Below are positions 36,665 to 44,948 of a stretch of DNA of 64,000 bases, piece after piece. Position 1 is the first letter of the stretch; each line of letters opens with the position of its first letter. The position numbers were made by a program, and so were the translations under genes. The notes below the pieces were generated by a model that was given only the letters and a program-made list of their open reading frames with translations, was not told where the DNA came from and made no database searches. The DNA is from Thalassospira lucentensis (GTDB lineage: Bacteria > Pseudomonadota > Alphaproteobacteria > Rhodospirillales > Thalassospiraceae): positions 1,656,501 through 1,720,500 of the forward strand of contig NZ_CP136684.1 of the NCBI RefSeq assembly GCF_032921865.1. The letters are read 5' to 3'.

Positions 36665-36794
36665 GATATCAGATAAATAACGAGAAAAATACGGACTAAT
36701 GTGTTGGACCTGACGCCCAGATGCTGTTTAACATATTCAAACGATCCGGTCCTGCACAGATGGACCAATTGCCCGAGAGATAAAGAATTCCGTA

Positions 36795-37661
36795 ATGACG
36801 ACACTTGGTCTTGATTTTCCGGTATTTGAGCCGGGTTGGGTTTGGCTGGTCGGCGCCGGACCGGGGGACCCCGGTTTGCTCACGCTCCATGCCGTCAATG
36901 CGATGCAACAGGCAGATATCGTTGTCTACGATGCGTTGGTAGATGACCGGATCCTCAATCTTTTGCGTTCTGATGCCAAGCGTGTTTATGCCGGTAAACG
37001 TGGTGGGCGCCCGTCCTCAAAGCAAACGGATATATCTCTGCAGCTTGTTGATTATGCCAAGCAGGGGTTGCGGGTCTTGCGTCTTAAGGGTGGTGACCCG
37101 TTCGTGTTTGGCCGCGGCGGTGAAGAAGGTCTGACGCTGGTTCAACATAATGTACCGTTCCGGGTTGTACCGGGTATTACGGCCGGTATTGCCGGTGCTG
37201 CTTATGCCGGGATTCCGACAACGCACCGTGATTGCAATTCATCGGTAACCTTTGTCACGGGCCATGGTTCGAGTGGCGAAATGCCTGATAACATCAATTG
37301 GGCTGCCCTTGCCAAAGGTGCACCTGTATTGGTGATGTATATGGCGATGAAGCATTTGCGCCGTATTTCATCGGAACTGATGGCCAATGGACGATCCGGT
37401 GACGAGCCGCTTGCGGTTATCAACCAGGCGACCACGCCCAATCAGGGTATTCTGATCTCAACACTTGCCAATGCGGCTGACGATGTCGAAAAAGCCGGTG
37501 TTGAACCACCTGCGGTCTGCATTCTGGGCAAGGTGGTTGATCTGCGTGACCGGTTGAACTGGCTTTCACCGCAGGATGACGTCAAAGCAGTGCGTCATGT
37601 GCCGTTCGAACAGGTCCTTGATCTCATTACTGTGCCGAGTGATCCGACAGCTTCGAATTGA
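36795..37661 (+). CDS. cobA: Uroporphyrinogen-III C-methyltransferase
   Basis: SUMT methylates uroporphyrinogen III at C-2 and C-7 to make precorrin-2, the branch point to siroheme and cobalamin. The 288-residue protein has VGAGPGDPGLLTLHAV and RLKGGDPFVFGRGGEE, the two signature motifs, and PGITAGIAGAAYAGIP. It is monofunctional: no CysG-type dehydrogenase/ferrochelatase domain is fused. Precorrin-2 oxidation to sirohydrochlorin, needed for CbiX, must therefore be provided elsewhere (no candidate in the window). The ATG is preceded by a weak GAGAG. Confidence 0.95.
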   Translation: MTTLGLDFPVFEPGWVWLVGAGPGDPGLLTLHAVNAMQQADIVVYDALVDDRILNLLRSDAKRVYAGKRGGRPSSKQTDISLQLVDYAKQGLRVLRLKGGDPFVFGRGGEEGLTLVQHNVPFRVVPGITAGIAGAAYAGIPTTHRDCNSSVTFVTGHGSSGEMPDNINWAALAKGAPVLVMYMAMKHLRRISSELMANGRSGDEPLAVINQATTPNQGILISTLANAADDVEKAGVEPPAVCILGKVVDLRDRLNWLSPQDDVKAVRHVPFEQVLDLITVPSDPTASN

Positions 37662-37727
37662 TCTATATCGTTGTTCCTATCCGGTCTGGGCGTCACAATC
37701 AGAACAACTGATTAATCCGGATGGATC

Positions 37728-38516
37728 ATGGACGAACAACAGATACTGATCCGCATCATCGAAAGCGGCTGGGCACAATGCGCCACTGTCCTTCAGCAGG
37801 ACAGCGGTGTTTTGGCGACGGCACTGATTGCGGGCCTTGTCGGCAGTGCCACCCACTGTGTCGGGATGTGCGGACCATTTGTGATTAGTCAGGTCACGTC
37901 GCGTATGGAAAAGCTGCCGCTTGAAAAAATGAGCGAGTTTCGCCGGCTGACCGGGGCCGCGCTTTTGCCATATCAGTTTGGCCGATTGACGACTTATACG
38001 CTGCTTGGCGTGATGGCGGGCTTTTTTGCTGACAGCATCACGGTGCTGACCAAAGTCTGGTGGTTGGGTCCTGTATTGCTTTTGTTTGCAGCGATGTTCT
38101 TTCTGGTTTTCGGGGTGATCGGTTTGGTTCCTCATCTTGCCGGACTGTTTTCAGACATGGCAGGAGGAAACACTACGGGTGCATGGTGGAACCGGATGGT
38201 TGGTGACCGCATCAAACCGTTATTTGGTGCACCGTTCGGCTGGCGGGGTTACCTGTTAGGCATGATGCTTGGGTTTATCCCATGTGGCCTGATTTATGGT
38301 GCGCTGGTTCTCGCGGCCGCAGGTGGCAACGCATTGACGGGCGGGTTTGTCATGGCGGTATTCGGGCTTGGCACTGTGCCGATGCTGTTTGCAACCGGTG
38401 TGATCGGCCAATATGCCACCAGACGGTTTCGTGCTTTTATGGCCCCGGTTGGGCGGGGGCTTATGGTCGTTAACGCTGTCATCCTTGCCGTGCTGGCATT
38501 TCATCAGATCGGATAA
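37728..38516 (+). CDS. TauE/SafE- or DsbD_2-like integral membrane protein with HCxGMC motif
   Basis: A 262-residue polytopic protein. The motif GSATHCVGMCGPF (about 41-53), with paired cysteines and histidine, and the second half GFIPCGLIYGALVLAAAGGNALTGG are typical of the DsbD_2 / urease-accessory-like family often annotated as sulfite exporter TauE/SafE and found with cytochrome oxidase copper genes. The next gene encodes a SCO protein, so a role in copper or thiol traffic for oxidase assembly is plausible but inferred. A CTGATT-GGATC leader lacks a strong ribosome site. Confidence 0.8.
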   Translation: MDEQQILIRIIESGWAQCATVLQQDSGVLATALIAGLVGSATHCVGMCGPFVISQVTSRMEKLPLEKMSEFRRLTGAALLPYQFGRLTTYTLLGVMAGFFADSITVLTKVWWLGPVLLLFAAMFFLVFGVIGLVPHLAGLFSDMAGGNTTGAWWNRMVGDRIKPLFGAPFGWRGYLLGMMLGFIPCGLIYGALVLAAAGGNALTGGFVMAVFGLGTVPMLFATGVIGQYATRRFRAFMAPVGRGLMVVNAVILAVLAFHQIG

Positions 38517-38672
38517 TTTTGAGAATTCGCAATGACGTCATTGTGAGCCGTGGCACAGTTACGGGTCTTGCATGATCGTTTTGCGGATTTATAGTGCCCG
38601 CAAGACAGTGGCTTATTTATCCGGTTGATTGGCGCAGGCTCGTAATCCCGGAACAGAAGGACAGGTAACGGC

Positions 38673-39293
38673 GTGAGCAAGAAAACACTTGTGATCATTC
38701 TGGCGATTGCGCTGGTTCTCGGTATTGGTCTGACCTATCGATTGATGATGATGGGATCGGAAACGACGTCTTCCGGTTCGGGGGCTGCGGCAATCGGCGG
38801 GCCGTTTGAACTGGTTGACCAGAATGGCCAGACCCGCACTGAACAGGATTTCCGCGGGAAATACATGCTGATTTATTTCGGCTATACCTATTGCCCGGAT
38901 GTGTGCCCGACCGAATTGCAGGTGATGGGCAATGCGCTTGATGCACTTGATCCAGAAATTGCCAATGAGGTAACGCCGGTTTTCATTTCGGTCGATCCGG
39001 AACGGGATACGGTTGACGCGATTGCGGCCTATGTTCCGCATTTTCACGAACGTATGGTTGGCCTGACCGGAACGCTTGAACAGACTACGGCCGCCGCAAA
39101 GACTTTCCGTGTGTATTACGCCAAGGCATATGCCGATGGGGAATCAAAGGATTCGGATGCCTATCTGATGGATCATTCATCTTTTGTGTATCTGATGGGA
39201 CGTGATGGATCATTTATCCGTCACTTTAATTACGGAACAGCCCCGGAAGATATGGCCAAGGGCATTGCTGAGGTCATCAAAAAGAACGGATGA
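38673..39293 (+). CDS. SCO1/SenC family copper chaperone
   Basis: Delivers copper to the Cu-A centre of cytochrome oxidase or acts as a thioredoxin-like thiol reductase. The 206-residue protein has a membrane anchor (residues 5-25), then [15 protein letters not shown] with the CxxxC copper ligands, [11 protein letters not shown], and the conserved histidine in [10 protein letters not shown]. It starts at a GTG after AAGGACAGG. It follows the TauE/DsbD_2-like gene by about 157 bases. Confidence 0.94.
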   Translation: MSKKTLVIILAIALVLGIGLTYRLMMMGSETTSSGSGAAAIGGPFELVDQNGQTRTEQDFRGKYMLIYFGYTYCPDVCPTELQVMGNALDALDPEIANEVTPVFISVDPERDTVDAIAAYVPHFHERMVGLTGTLEQTTAAAKTFRVYYAKAYADGESKDSDAYLMDHSSFVYLMGRDGSFIRHFNYGTAPEDMAKGIAEVIKKNG

Positions 39294-39344
39294 TCCACCG
39301 TTTGTGTCGGGATCAGTTTGTGCGGCATTCAGGGAAGCCGGAAT

Positions 39345-40682
39345 ATGGAACTATCTGCAGCGCAGCTTCCGGGCCTGATAATTGCGGCACCCTCGTCAAA
39401 TAGCGGCAAGACGGTTCTGACACTTGGTCTTTTGCGGGCTCTTGCCAATCGGGGTGTTCGTGTGGCGGCGGCAAAAACCGGACCGGACTATATCGACCCG
39501 GCATTTCAGGCCGCGGCGTGCCGAGAAAAATGTATCAATCTTGATCCCTGGGCGATGTCACGCGATCAGCTTGCTGCGCTTGCCCGGCGGCAGGCCGGGG
39601 ACAAGTCCCTTCTTCTGTGCGAAGGTGTGATGGGCCTGTTTGACGGGGCGGCGGACGGTAGTGGATCGACTGCCGATCTTGCGGCGTTGATGAACTGGCC
39701 GGTTGTGCTGGTTATTGATGTCAAGGGGCAGTCCGTATCGGCTGCCGCGGTGATCGCCGGGTTTGCCAGTTTTCGCAAGGATGTGAAGATTGCGGCTGTG
39801 ATCCTTAATCGGGTTGGCAGTGATCGGCACCGTGTGATGATCGAAACGGCGTGCCGCGAACATCTTCCGGAAATCCCTGTGATCGGGGCGGTCCGGCGCA
39901 GTGATGCGTTATCGCTGCCCGAACGGCATCTGGGCCTTGTGCAGGCAGGAGAACATGACGCGCTTGATACGTTTCTTGATCAGGCGGCCGAGATTATTGC
40001 CAAGGACGTGGACCTTGATCAGTTGATCGGCTTGGTAAACGGTCGGCAACTTGGGGTGGGGGCCGGTGATGTTTCTGATGCAGTCGTTGGTATCCCGCCA
40101 TTGGGGCAGCATATTGCCATCGCGCGGGACACGGCCTTTGCCTTTGCCTACCCGCATCTTCTTGAAGACTGGCGCCGTCAGGGCGCGGAATTATCGTTCT
40201 TTTCCCCGCTAATGGATGAAGCCCCCAACAAGGGGGCTGATGCCGTCTATCTGCCCGGTGGTTATCCGGAACTGCATGGTGAACGATTGGCGAGAGCAGG
40301 GAATTTCAAAGCGACCCTTGCGGCGATGGCAGCCAAAAACGCCCCGATCTATGGTGAATGCGGTGGCTACATGGTGCTGGGCGAGGCACTGATTGATGCG
40401 TCAGGCCAACATCACGAGATGCTTGGGCTTCTGCCACTTGTCACGAGTTTTGCGGATCGCAAACTGCATTTGGGATATCGGACACTGGTTTTGTCCGAGG
40501 CGACAGCTTTGGGGGCGATTGGAACGATCTTGCGCGGGCATGAGTTTCACTATGCCTCGACGCTCAAAGCCGAAGGTACGCCCCTTGGTAAAATGGCCAC
40601 AGCAACTGGTGATGATCTTGGCTGTGCCGGTTTGATGAAGGGAAGTGTTTTCGGCTCGTTCTTTCATCTGATCTGCCAGTAG
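39345..40682 (+). CDS. cobB: Cobyrinic acid a,c-diamide synthase
   Basis: Amidates the a and c side chains of (hydrogeno)cobyrinic acid. The 445-residue protein has the N-terminal ATPase domain (LIIAAPSSNSGKTVLTLGLL, AKTGPDYIDPAFQ) and a C-terminal glutamine amidotransferase domain with LPGGYPELHGERLA and APIYGECGGYMVLGEAL (catalytic cysteine). The ATG at 39345, about nine bases after GGGAAG, is chosen over an upstream ATG at 39318. In an aerobic pathway it would act on hydrogenobyrinate, in a cobalt-early one on cobyrinate. Confidence 0.95.
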   Translation: MELSAAQLPGLIIAAPSSNSGKTVLTLGLLRALANRGVRVAAAKTGPDYIDPAFQAAACREKCINLDPWAMSRDQLAALARRQAGDKSLLLCEGVMGLFDGAADGSGSTADLAALMNWPVVLVIDVKGQSVSAAAVIAGFASFRKDVKIAAVILNRVGSDRHRVMIETACREHLPEIPVIGAVRRSDALSLPERHLGLVQAGEHDALDTFLDQAAEIIAKDVDLDQLIGLVNGRQLGVGAGDVSDAVVGIPPLGQHIAIARDTAFAFAYPHLLEDWRRQGAELSFFSPLMDEAPNKGADAVYLPGGYPELHGERLARAGNFKATLAAMAAKNAPIYGECGGYMVLGEALIDASGQHHEMLGLLPLVTSFADRKLHLGYRTLVLSEATALGAIGTILRGHEFHYASTLKAEGTPLGKMATATGDDLGCAGLMKGSVFGSFFHLICQ

Positions 40683-40766
40683 CTTCGATTGGCGATCTTT
40701 GCGGTTTGGAAGTCCGCCATATGCTACAATCAAAAAATAATAAAATGGTGCCGGACGAGAGAGACG

Positions 40767-41228
40767 ATGAGAGAGCCAACGCATGAAGCGGAAAACGCCC
40801 GGTTTTGGGAGTCCAAAACGCTGGAGCAGATGACGCCGCAGGAATGGGAAGCCCTTTGTGACGGTTGTGGCAAGTGCTGCCTGCACAAACTTCAGGACGA
40901 AGATACCGACTTTGTCTATTACACGTCGGTTGCCTGTCGGTTGCTGGATTGCGAAACCTGCAGCTGCAAGGATTATCCCAATCGAACGCAGCATGTCCCT
41001 GATTGTGTGCAACTTTCGCAGGAAAATGTCTCGACATTGTCCTGGATGCCATCAACATGTGCTTATCGTTTGATGGCTGAAGGAAAAGGGTTACCTGACT
41101 GGCACCCACTTATTACAGGGCGTTCAGATTCAACGATCTCGGCCGGAATGTCTATTAAGGGAATGGTGATCTCGGAGGATGACGCCCACCCTGATCTGAC
41201 CCGGTATATTGTAAAGTGGCCCGCTTGA
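40767..41228 (+). CDS. YcgN family cysteine-cluster protein (UPF0260)
   Basis: A 153-residue cytosolic protein with the cysteine-rich signature [18 protein letters not shown] near residue 33 and [18 protein letters not shown], with later VPDCVQL and [20 protein letters not shown], matching YcgN/UPF0260. Cluster or zinc binding is likely; function unknown. ATG at 40767 follows GAGAGAGA; a longer frame to 40689 runs into cobB's 3' region. It ends before a strong terminator. Confidence 0.88.
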   Translation: MREPTHEAENARFWESKTLEQMTPQEWEALCDGCGKCCLHKLQDEDTDFVYYTSVACRLLDCETCSCKDYPNRTQHVPDCVQLSQENVSTLSWMPSTCAYRLMAEGKGLPDWHPLITGRSDSTISAGMSIKGMVISEDDAHPDLTRYIVKWPA

Positions 41229-41299
41229 AGTTATAACCTAGAGTAGATGCATATATGCCAAAATAGGTGGTTGATTACTTCTTAAGTATAGGTATCCTG

Positions 41300-41347
41300 C
41301 AAACCGAACAATTGTGCAGCACAAGCGCAATTGTTCGGTTTGTTTTT
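41300..41347 (+). terminator. Rho-independent terminator
   Basis: A perfect 15-base stem, CAAACCGAACAATTG (41300-41314) and CAATTGTTCGGTTTG (41328-41342), followed by TTTTT. It ends the YcgN-like gene. Confidence 0.9.
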
Positions 41348-41411
41348 ATGTATGCCTATAAATGACCGGGTTTGCAGTTAGAAATCCGGACAGCACAAGG
41401 AAGATATCCGG

Positions 41412-42902
41412 ATGGGTTTTGCGTCACTTTTCAAGAATGGCAGTTCGAACGAGGGGCAGCAGATTGTAAATGCGCTCAGCTTGTCGATGGCTGTCATCGA
41501 GTTTTCAATCGATGGTAAAATTCTGACTGCCAATGAGAACTTCCTTAAAACGATGGGGTTCTCGCTTGAGGAAATCGTCGGGAAGCATCATTCGATATTT
41601 GTTCCGCGTGAAATCAGCAATGGCGAAGAATACCGGAAATTCTGGGAACAGCTTCGCAACGGCAAATTTTCGTCAGGTGCCGTGCCGCGTGTGCGCAAAA
41701 ATGGCGAGATGATCTGGCTTGAAGCGACTTACAACCCGATTTTCGACAAAGACGGAAAACCGACAAAAGTTGTTAAGTTTGCAACCGACATTACAGCGCG
41801 ACGCATTGAACGTGCGGTCCTGCAAAGTGTATTTGATGCGATGGAAAAATCGCAGGCTGTGATCGAGTTTGACCTGAACGGAATTATCCTTAAGGCAAAC
41901 AAGAATTTTCTCGATGCCATGGGATACAGACTTGATGAAATTGTCGGCAAGCATCACAGCATGTTTGTTGCGCCAGCATATCGAGACTCTGCCGAATATC
42001 GCTCGTTCTGGGAAACCCTGAAAACCGGGAGTTTTCACACTGGCCAATTCAAACGTGTCGGCAAGGGTGGCAAGGAAATCTGGATTGAAGCGTCCTATAA
42101 TCCGGTGCTTGATCCGGTTGGAAAGCCTTTCAAGGTGATCAAGTTCGCAACAGACATTACCGAGCAAACCCGCCTGTTGCTTGAGCTTAAAACCATGATT
42201 GATCAGAACTTTACCGAGATCGATAGCAACATTGCAGCCTTGGGCAATTCGGCCAGTCAAAGTGTCAGCACGTCCGAGGAAACATCGCAAACGGTGCAGA
42301 CTGTTGCGGCCAGTGCGGAGCAGATGGCGGCATCAATTGCAGAAATTTCTCGCAGCATGGCGCAGTCACGTGATGAAACAGAGCGCGCGTTTGATCAGAC
42401 GATCAGTGCCAACAATTCTACTCAGCGAATGGCGGAAGTTGTCGAATCGATGGGCAGCATTGTTGAAGTCATTCAGAACATCGCCGGGCAGATCAATCTG
42501 TTGGCACTGAATGCGACAATCGAAAGCGCACGTGCAGGTGACGCTGGCAAGGGATTTGCCGTTGTTGCCAACGAAGTCAAGAATCTTGCCAATCAGGCAG
42601 CTCGTGCGACCGAGCAGATTTCCGATGAAATTTCAGGCATTCAGTCGATCTCGTCCGAGGTTGTCGGTGCTCTTGAAACCATTCGTCATTCGGTGGAAAC
42701 GGTACGGGATAGTGTTACAAACATATCTTCGGCGGTAGAGGAACAGAGTGCGGTGACCGAAGGTGTTTCGGAAAACATGCGTCTGATGGCTGGCGCGGTC
42801 GATGGTCTTTCCCGGAACCTTGATAACATCAAGTCTACAACGGGAATGGTAGCCGACTCGGTCAGCCGGACGCGCAAGGCCGCGGAAGTTCTGGCGCGTT
42901 AA
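41412..42902 (+). CDS. Soluble chemoreceptor with two tandem PAS domains
   Basis: A 496-residue cytosolic chemoreceptor without membrane helix. Two PAS domains (about 25-140 and 148-260) are clear internal duplicates: each has VIEF(S/D)-(I/L)(D/N)G-I(L)-ANxNFL, (M)GF/Y...EIVGKHHS(I/M)FV and (V)KFATDIT. The signalling domain follows: [25 protein letters not shown] and [26 protein letters not shown] pockets in this type often bind flavin or heme for redox or oxygen sensing; ligand residues cannot be confirmed by eye. It follows a terminator and is probably monocistronic. Confidence 0.93.
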   Translation: MGFASLFKNGSSNEGQQIVNALSLSMAVIEFSIDGKILTANENFLKTMGFSLEEIVGKHHSIFVPREISNGEEYRKFWEQLRNGKFSSGAVPRVRKNGEMIWLEATYNPIFDKDGKPTKVVKFATDITARRIERAVLQSVFDAMEKSQAVIEFDLNGIILKANKNFLDAMGYRLDEIVGKHHSMFVAPAYRDSAEYRSFWETLKTGSFHTGQFKRVGKGGKEIWIEASYNPVLDPVGKPFKVIKFATDITEQTRLLLELKTMIDQNFTEIDSNIAALGNSASQSVSTSEETSQTVQTVAASAEQMAASIAEISRSMAQSRDETERAFDQTISANNSTQRMAEVVESMGSIVEVIQNIAGQINLLALNATIESARAGDAGKGFAVVANEVKNLANQAARATEQISDEISGIQSISSEVVGALETIRHSVETVRDSVTNISSAVEEQSAVTEGVSENMRLMAGAVDGLSRNLDNIKSTTGMVADSVSRTRKAAEVLAR

Positions 42903-43094
42903 ACGCCTGATTTCCTATACAGATGTATCGAACTTCAAGGTGGTCGGCACGTTCGGCCACCCTGTTTCGTTTGTATGGTGACGGTTTTGAGACTTTATGG
43001 CGAAAACAAATCTGAACAGCTTGCCTAATGTTTGCTGTCTCAGCAAAAATAGACATTCATTGCAAATGATCCGCAAACAACGCGGTGACGGGGA

Positions 43095-43847
43095 ATGTCG
43101 AGTGAATATATGCGCATAGATGTTCTGGGTGTTGGCGAGGCATTTGATCCTGCCTTTGAAAACTCATCCGTTGTGGTGAGTGCAAGTGGCTATCGGTTGA
43201 TGATTGACTGTGGGGCAACGGTGCCCGGATTGTTGATGCGCAAGTTTCCCGATCCGGATGCCATTGATGCGATTTATTTTACCCACATGCACCCTGATCA
43301 CGTTTTCGGGCTGGTGCCGGTTATGCTGAACTGGCGCGATGACGGCCGATCAAAACCGATTCATATCATCGCGACACCGGCGGTACGCAATCATCTGGAA
43401 AAGATCATGGAGCTTGGCTTTGCCGGGCTTGGCAGTGCATGGCCGTTTGAAATTGTCTGGCATGCGGTGCCGGAAACCACGCAAGTTGGCCCGTTCGAAA
43501 CCAAATTTGCCCGGTCCGATCACAGCGTTCAAAACCATGCAATTTTGCTGCGTTTCGAGAACAAGGGATTTGCCTATTCCGGCGATGGCAACGTGACTGC
43601 CGATACCACGGCACTTTTTACCGCTGCGGATCTGGTGTTTCAGGAAACATATTTGCCCAAGCATGACCCACGACATGCCGCACATTGCGATCTGGAAACT
43701 GTTCTGCAATTGGCATCTGATATGCCCGGATCACGTTTCTGGCTTTATCACATCAAACGTGATGCAAGGCGTGAGATCGTCGAACTTCTGCGTGACAATC
43801 CACAGGTGCGGGTTGCCGTACCCGGCGAAGTGATCGAAATCCGTTAG
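43095..43847 (+). CDS. MBL-fold metallohydrolase (ribonuclease Z-like)
   Basis: A 250-residue metallo-beta-lactamase-fold enzyme. The metal motif is YFTHMHPDHVFG (HxHxDH), with FARSDHSVQNHAILLRF and FAYSGDGN carrying the bridging aspartate, and YHIKRD for the last histidine. The layout is close to RNase Z/arylsulfatase-like hydrolases, but substrate cannot be assigned. The ATG at 43095 follows GGGGA closely; ATG at 43110 is an alternative. It converges with the DUF1150 gene across a bidirectional terminator. Confidence 0.85.
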   Translation: MSSEYMRIDVLGVGEAFDPAFENSSVVVSASGYRLMIDCGATVPGLLMRKFPDPDAIDAIYFTHMHPDHVFGLVPVMLNWRDDGRSKPIHIIATPAVRNHLEKIMELGFAGLGSAWPFEIVWHAVPETTQVGPFETKFARSDHSVQNHAILLRFENKGFAYSGDGNVTADTTALFTAADLVFQETYLPKHDPRHAAHCDLETVLQLASDMPGSRFWLYHIKRDARREIVELLRDNPQVRVAVPGEVIEIR

Positions 43848-43870
43848 GTTGTGCTTGATGAAACCCAGCA

Positions 43871-43896
43871 AAAAGGCAGCCCATCGGCTGCCTTTT
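43871..43896. terminator. Bidirectional Rho-independent terminator
   Basis: AAAAGGCAGCC-catc-GGCTGCCTTTT, a perfect 11-base stem between the converging MBL-fold and DUF1150 genes. Confidence 0.9.
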
Positions 43897-43925
43897 GATT
43901 TCCTCGATATCCTGATTGGATCGCG

Positions 43926-44192
43926 TTAGTGAACCGAACGCGGGTCCATGTCATGCTGGCGGATTGCCGCATGGGCGACGGCCTGGCTTTCGAACGAAGC
44001 GATATGGGTGCCATCGGCGGTAAATACCCCAAAGACCGTTTCGTTGCTTTCATCTTCAGGATTTTCCATCGCCCGCACATAGGCAAAATCGTGAATGCCA
44101 AGCATGGCAAAATCACCAGACGACAGCAGATTCAAATCCTGTTCTGCACCGTGGGCTTCTTTGGTGTCATGGTCTGAGATGCGATTGCTCAT
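43926..44192 (-). CDS. DUF1150 family protein
   Basis: An 88-residue cytosolic protein containing LGIHDFAYVRAMENPEDE and FGVFTADGTHIASFESQAVAHAAIRQHDMDPRSVH, matching the alphaproteobacterial DUF1150 family, which is typically encoded just downstream of an Hsp20 gene, as here. Function unknown; the pairing suggests a stress role. ATG at 44192 follows AAGGAG; a longer frame to 44258 overlaps hsp20. Confidence 0.85.
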   Translation of the reverse strand: MSNRISDHDTKEAHGAEQDLNLLSSGDFAMLGIHDFAYVRAMENPEDESNETVFGVFTADGTHIASFESQAVAHAAIRQHDMDPRSVH

Positions 44193-44208
44193 AAAACCAC
44201 TCTCCTTG

Positions 44209-44712
44209 TTACGCCTTGCGGCTTTTATCTTCGACTGCGTCTGCGCCATTTTCAGCATCGACGGTCATATCTATGGTGCGTGACGAGACGGCTTTCTTCT
44301 TGGCAGAGTTGATCGCAATTTCACGTACCACCGGTTCGGGAACAGGCCGGTTCAAATCTACATGCAAAAGTCCGTTATCAAGATGGGCGCCAACAACTTC
44401 AATACCCTCGGCCAGTACGAATGAACGCTGGAACTGCCGGGATGCGATCCCGCGATGGATATAAATCCGGTTGCTTTCGTCTTCCTGATGCTTGCCACGA
44501 ATGATCAGCTGGTTGTCTTCGGTGGTGACCGAAAGGTCATCTTCGGCAAATCCTGCGACTGCGACTGTAATGCGCAGATGATTTTCGCCGATTTGCTCGA
44601 TGTTATAAGGGGGATAGCCTTCTGCCTTGGTTTTGGAAACCTGATCAAGAACACGTTCGATCTGGTCAAACCCCAATAGCAGCGGGCTGTTAAACATAGA
44701 AATTCGTGACAT
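44209..44712 (-). CDS. Small heat-shock protein (Hsp20 / IbpA family)
   Basis: ATP-independent holdase chaperone. The 167-residue protein has an N-terminal MSRISMFNSPLLLGFDQIERVL as in IbpA, an alpha-crystallin domain from about 35-130 (HLRITVAVAGFAEDDLSV, IRGKHQE, RGIASRQFQRSFVLAEGIEV, GLLHVDLNRPVPE), and a C-terminal extension. ATG at 44712 follows GAGGAGGTG. A heat-shock-type promoter lies about 120 bases upstream, and the long leader could carry RNA thermometer control, which I cannot confirm. Confidence 0.93.
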   Translation of the reverse strand: MSRISMFNSPLLLGFDQIERVLDQVSKTKAEGYPPYNIEQIGENHLRITVAVAGFAEDDLSVTTEDNQLIIRGKHQEDESNRIYIHRGIASRQFQRSFVLAEGIEVVGAHLDNGLLHVDLNRPVPEPVVREIAINSAKKKAVSSRTIDMTVDAENGADAVEDKSRKA

Positions 44713-44832
44713 TGGCAGCACCTCCTCAGCAGAGCGAGTGTGATATCGACCAGACCCCACGCTTTTGGCGTTTCGGGCGTCTGAACATCTGACCCGACCC
44801 GTTCGGCATCAGACATATCTATCTAATCGAAT

Positions 44833-44860
44833 AAATGTGGTTTTCTATCGCATAGTCAAG
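44833..44860 (-). promoter_or_regulatory. Candidate RpoH (sigma-32) promoter for hsp20
   Basis: On the minus strand CTTGAC (44855-44860), a 14-base spacer and CCACATTT (44833-44840) match the sigma-32 layout (CTTGAA, 13-15 bases, CCCCATnT) at most positions, about 120 bases upstream of the hsp20 start. Function of the gene supports the call. Confidence 0.6.
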
Positions 44861-44948
44861 ACCCGGATTGATACTGTAGCCGCGGAAACCTTGGGAATAT
44901 GCGATATCAGACCTGTGTAATACGCAGATCATGACTGATCAGGGAAGA

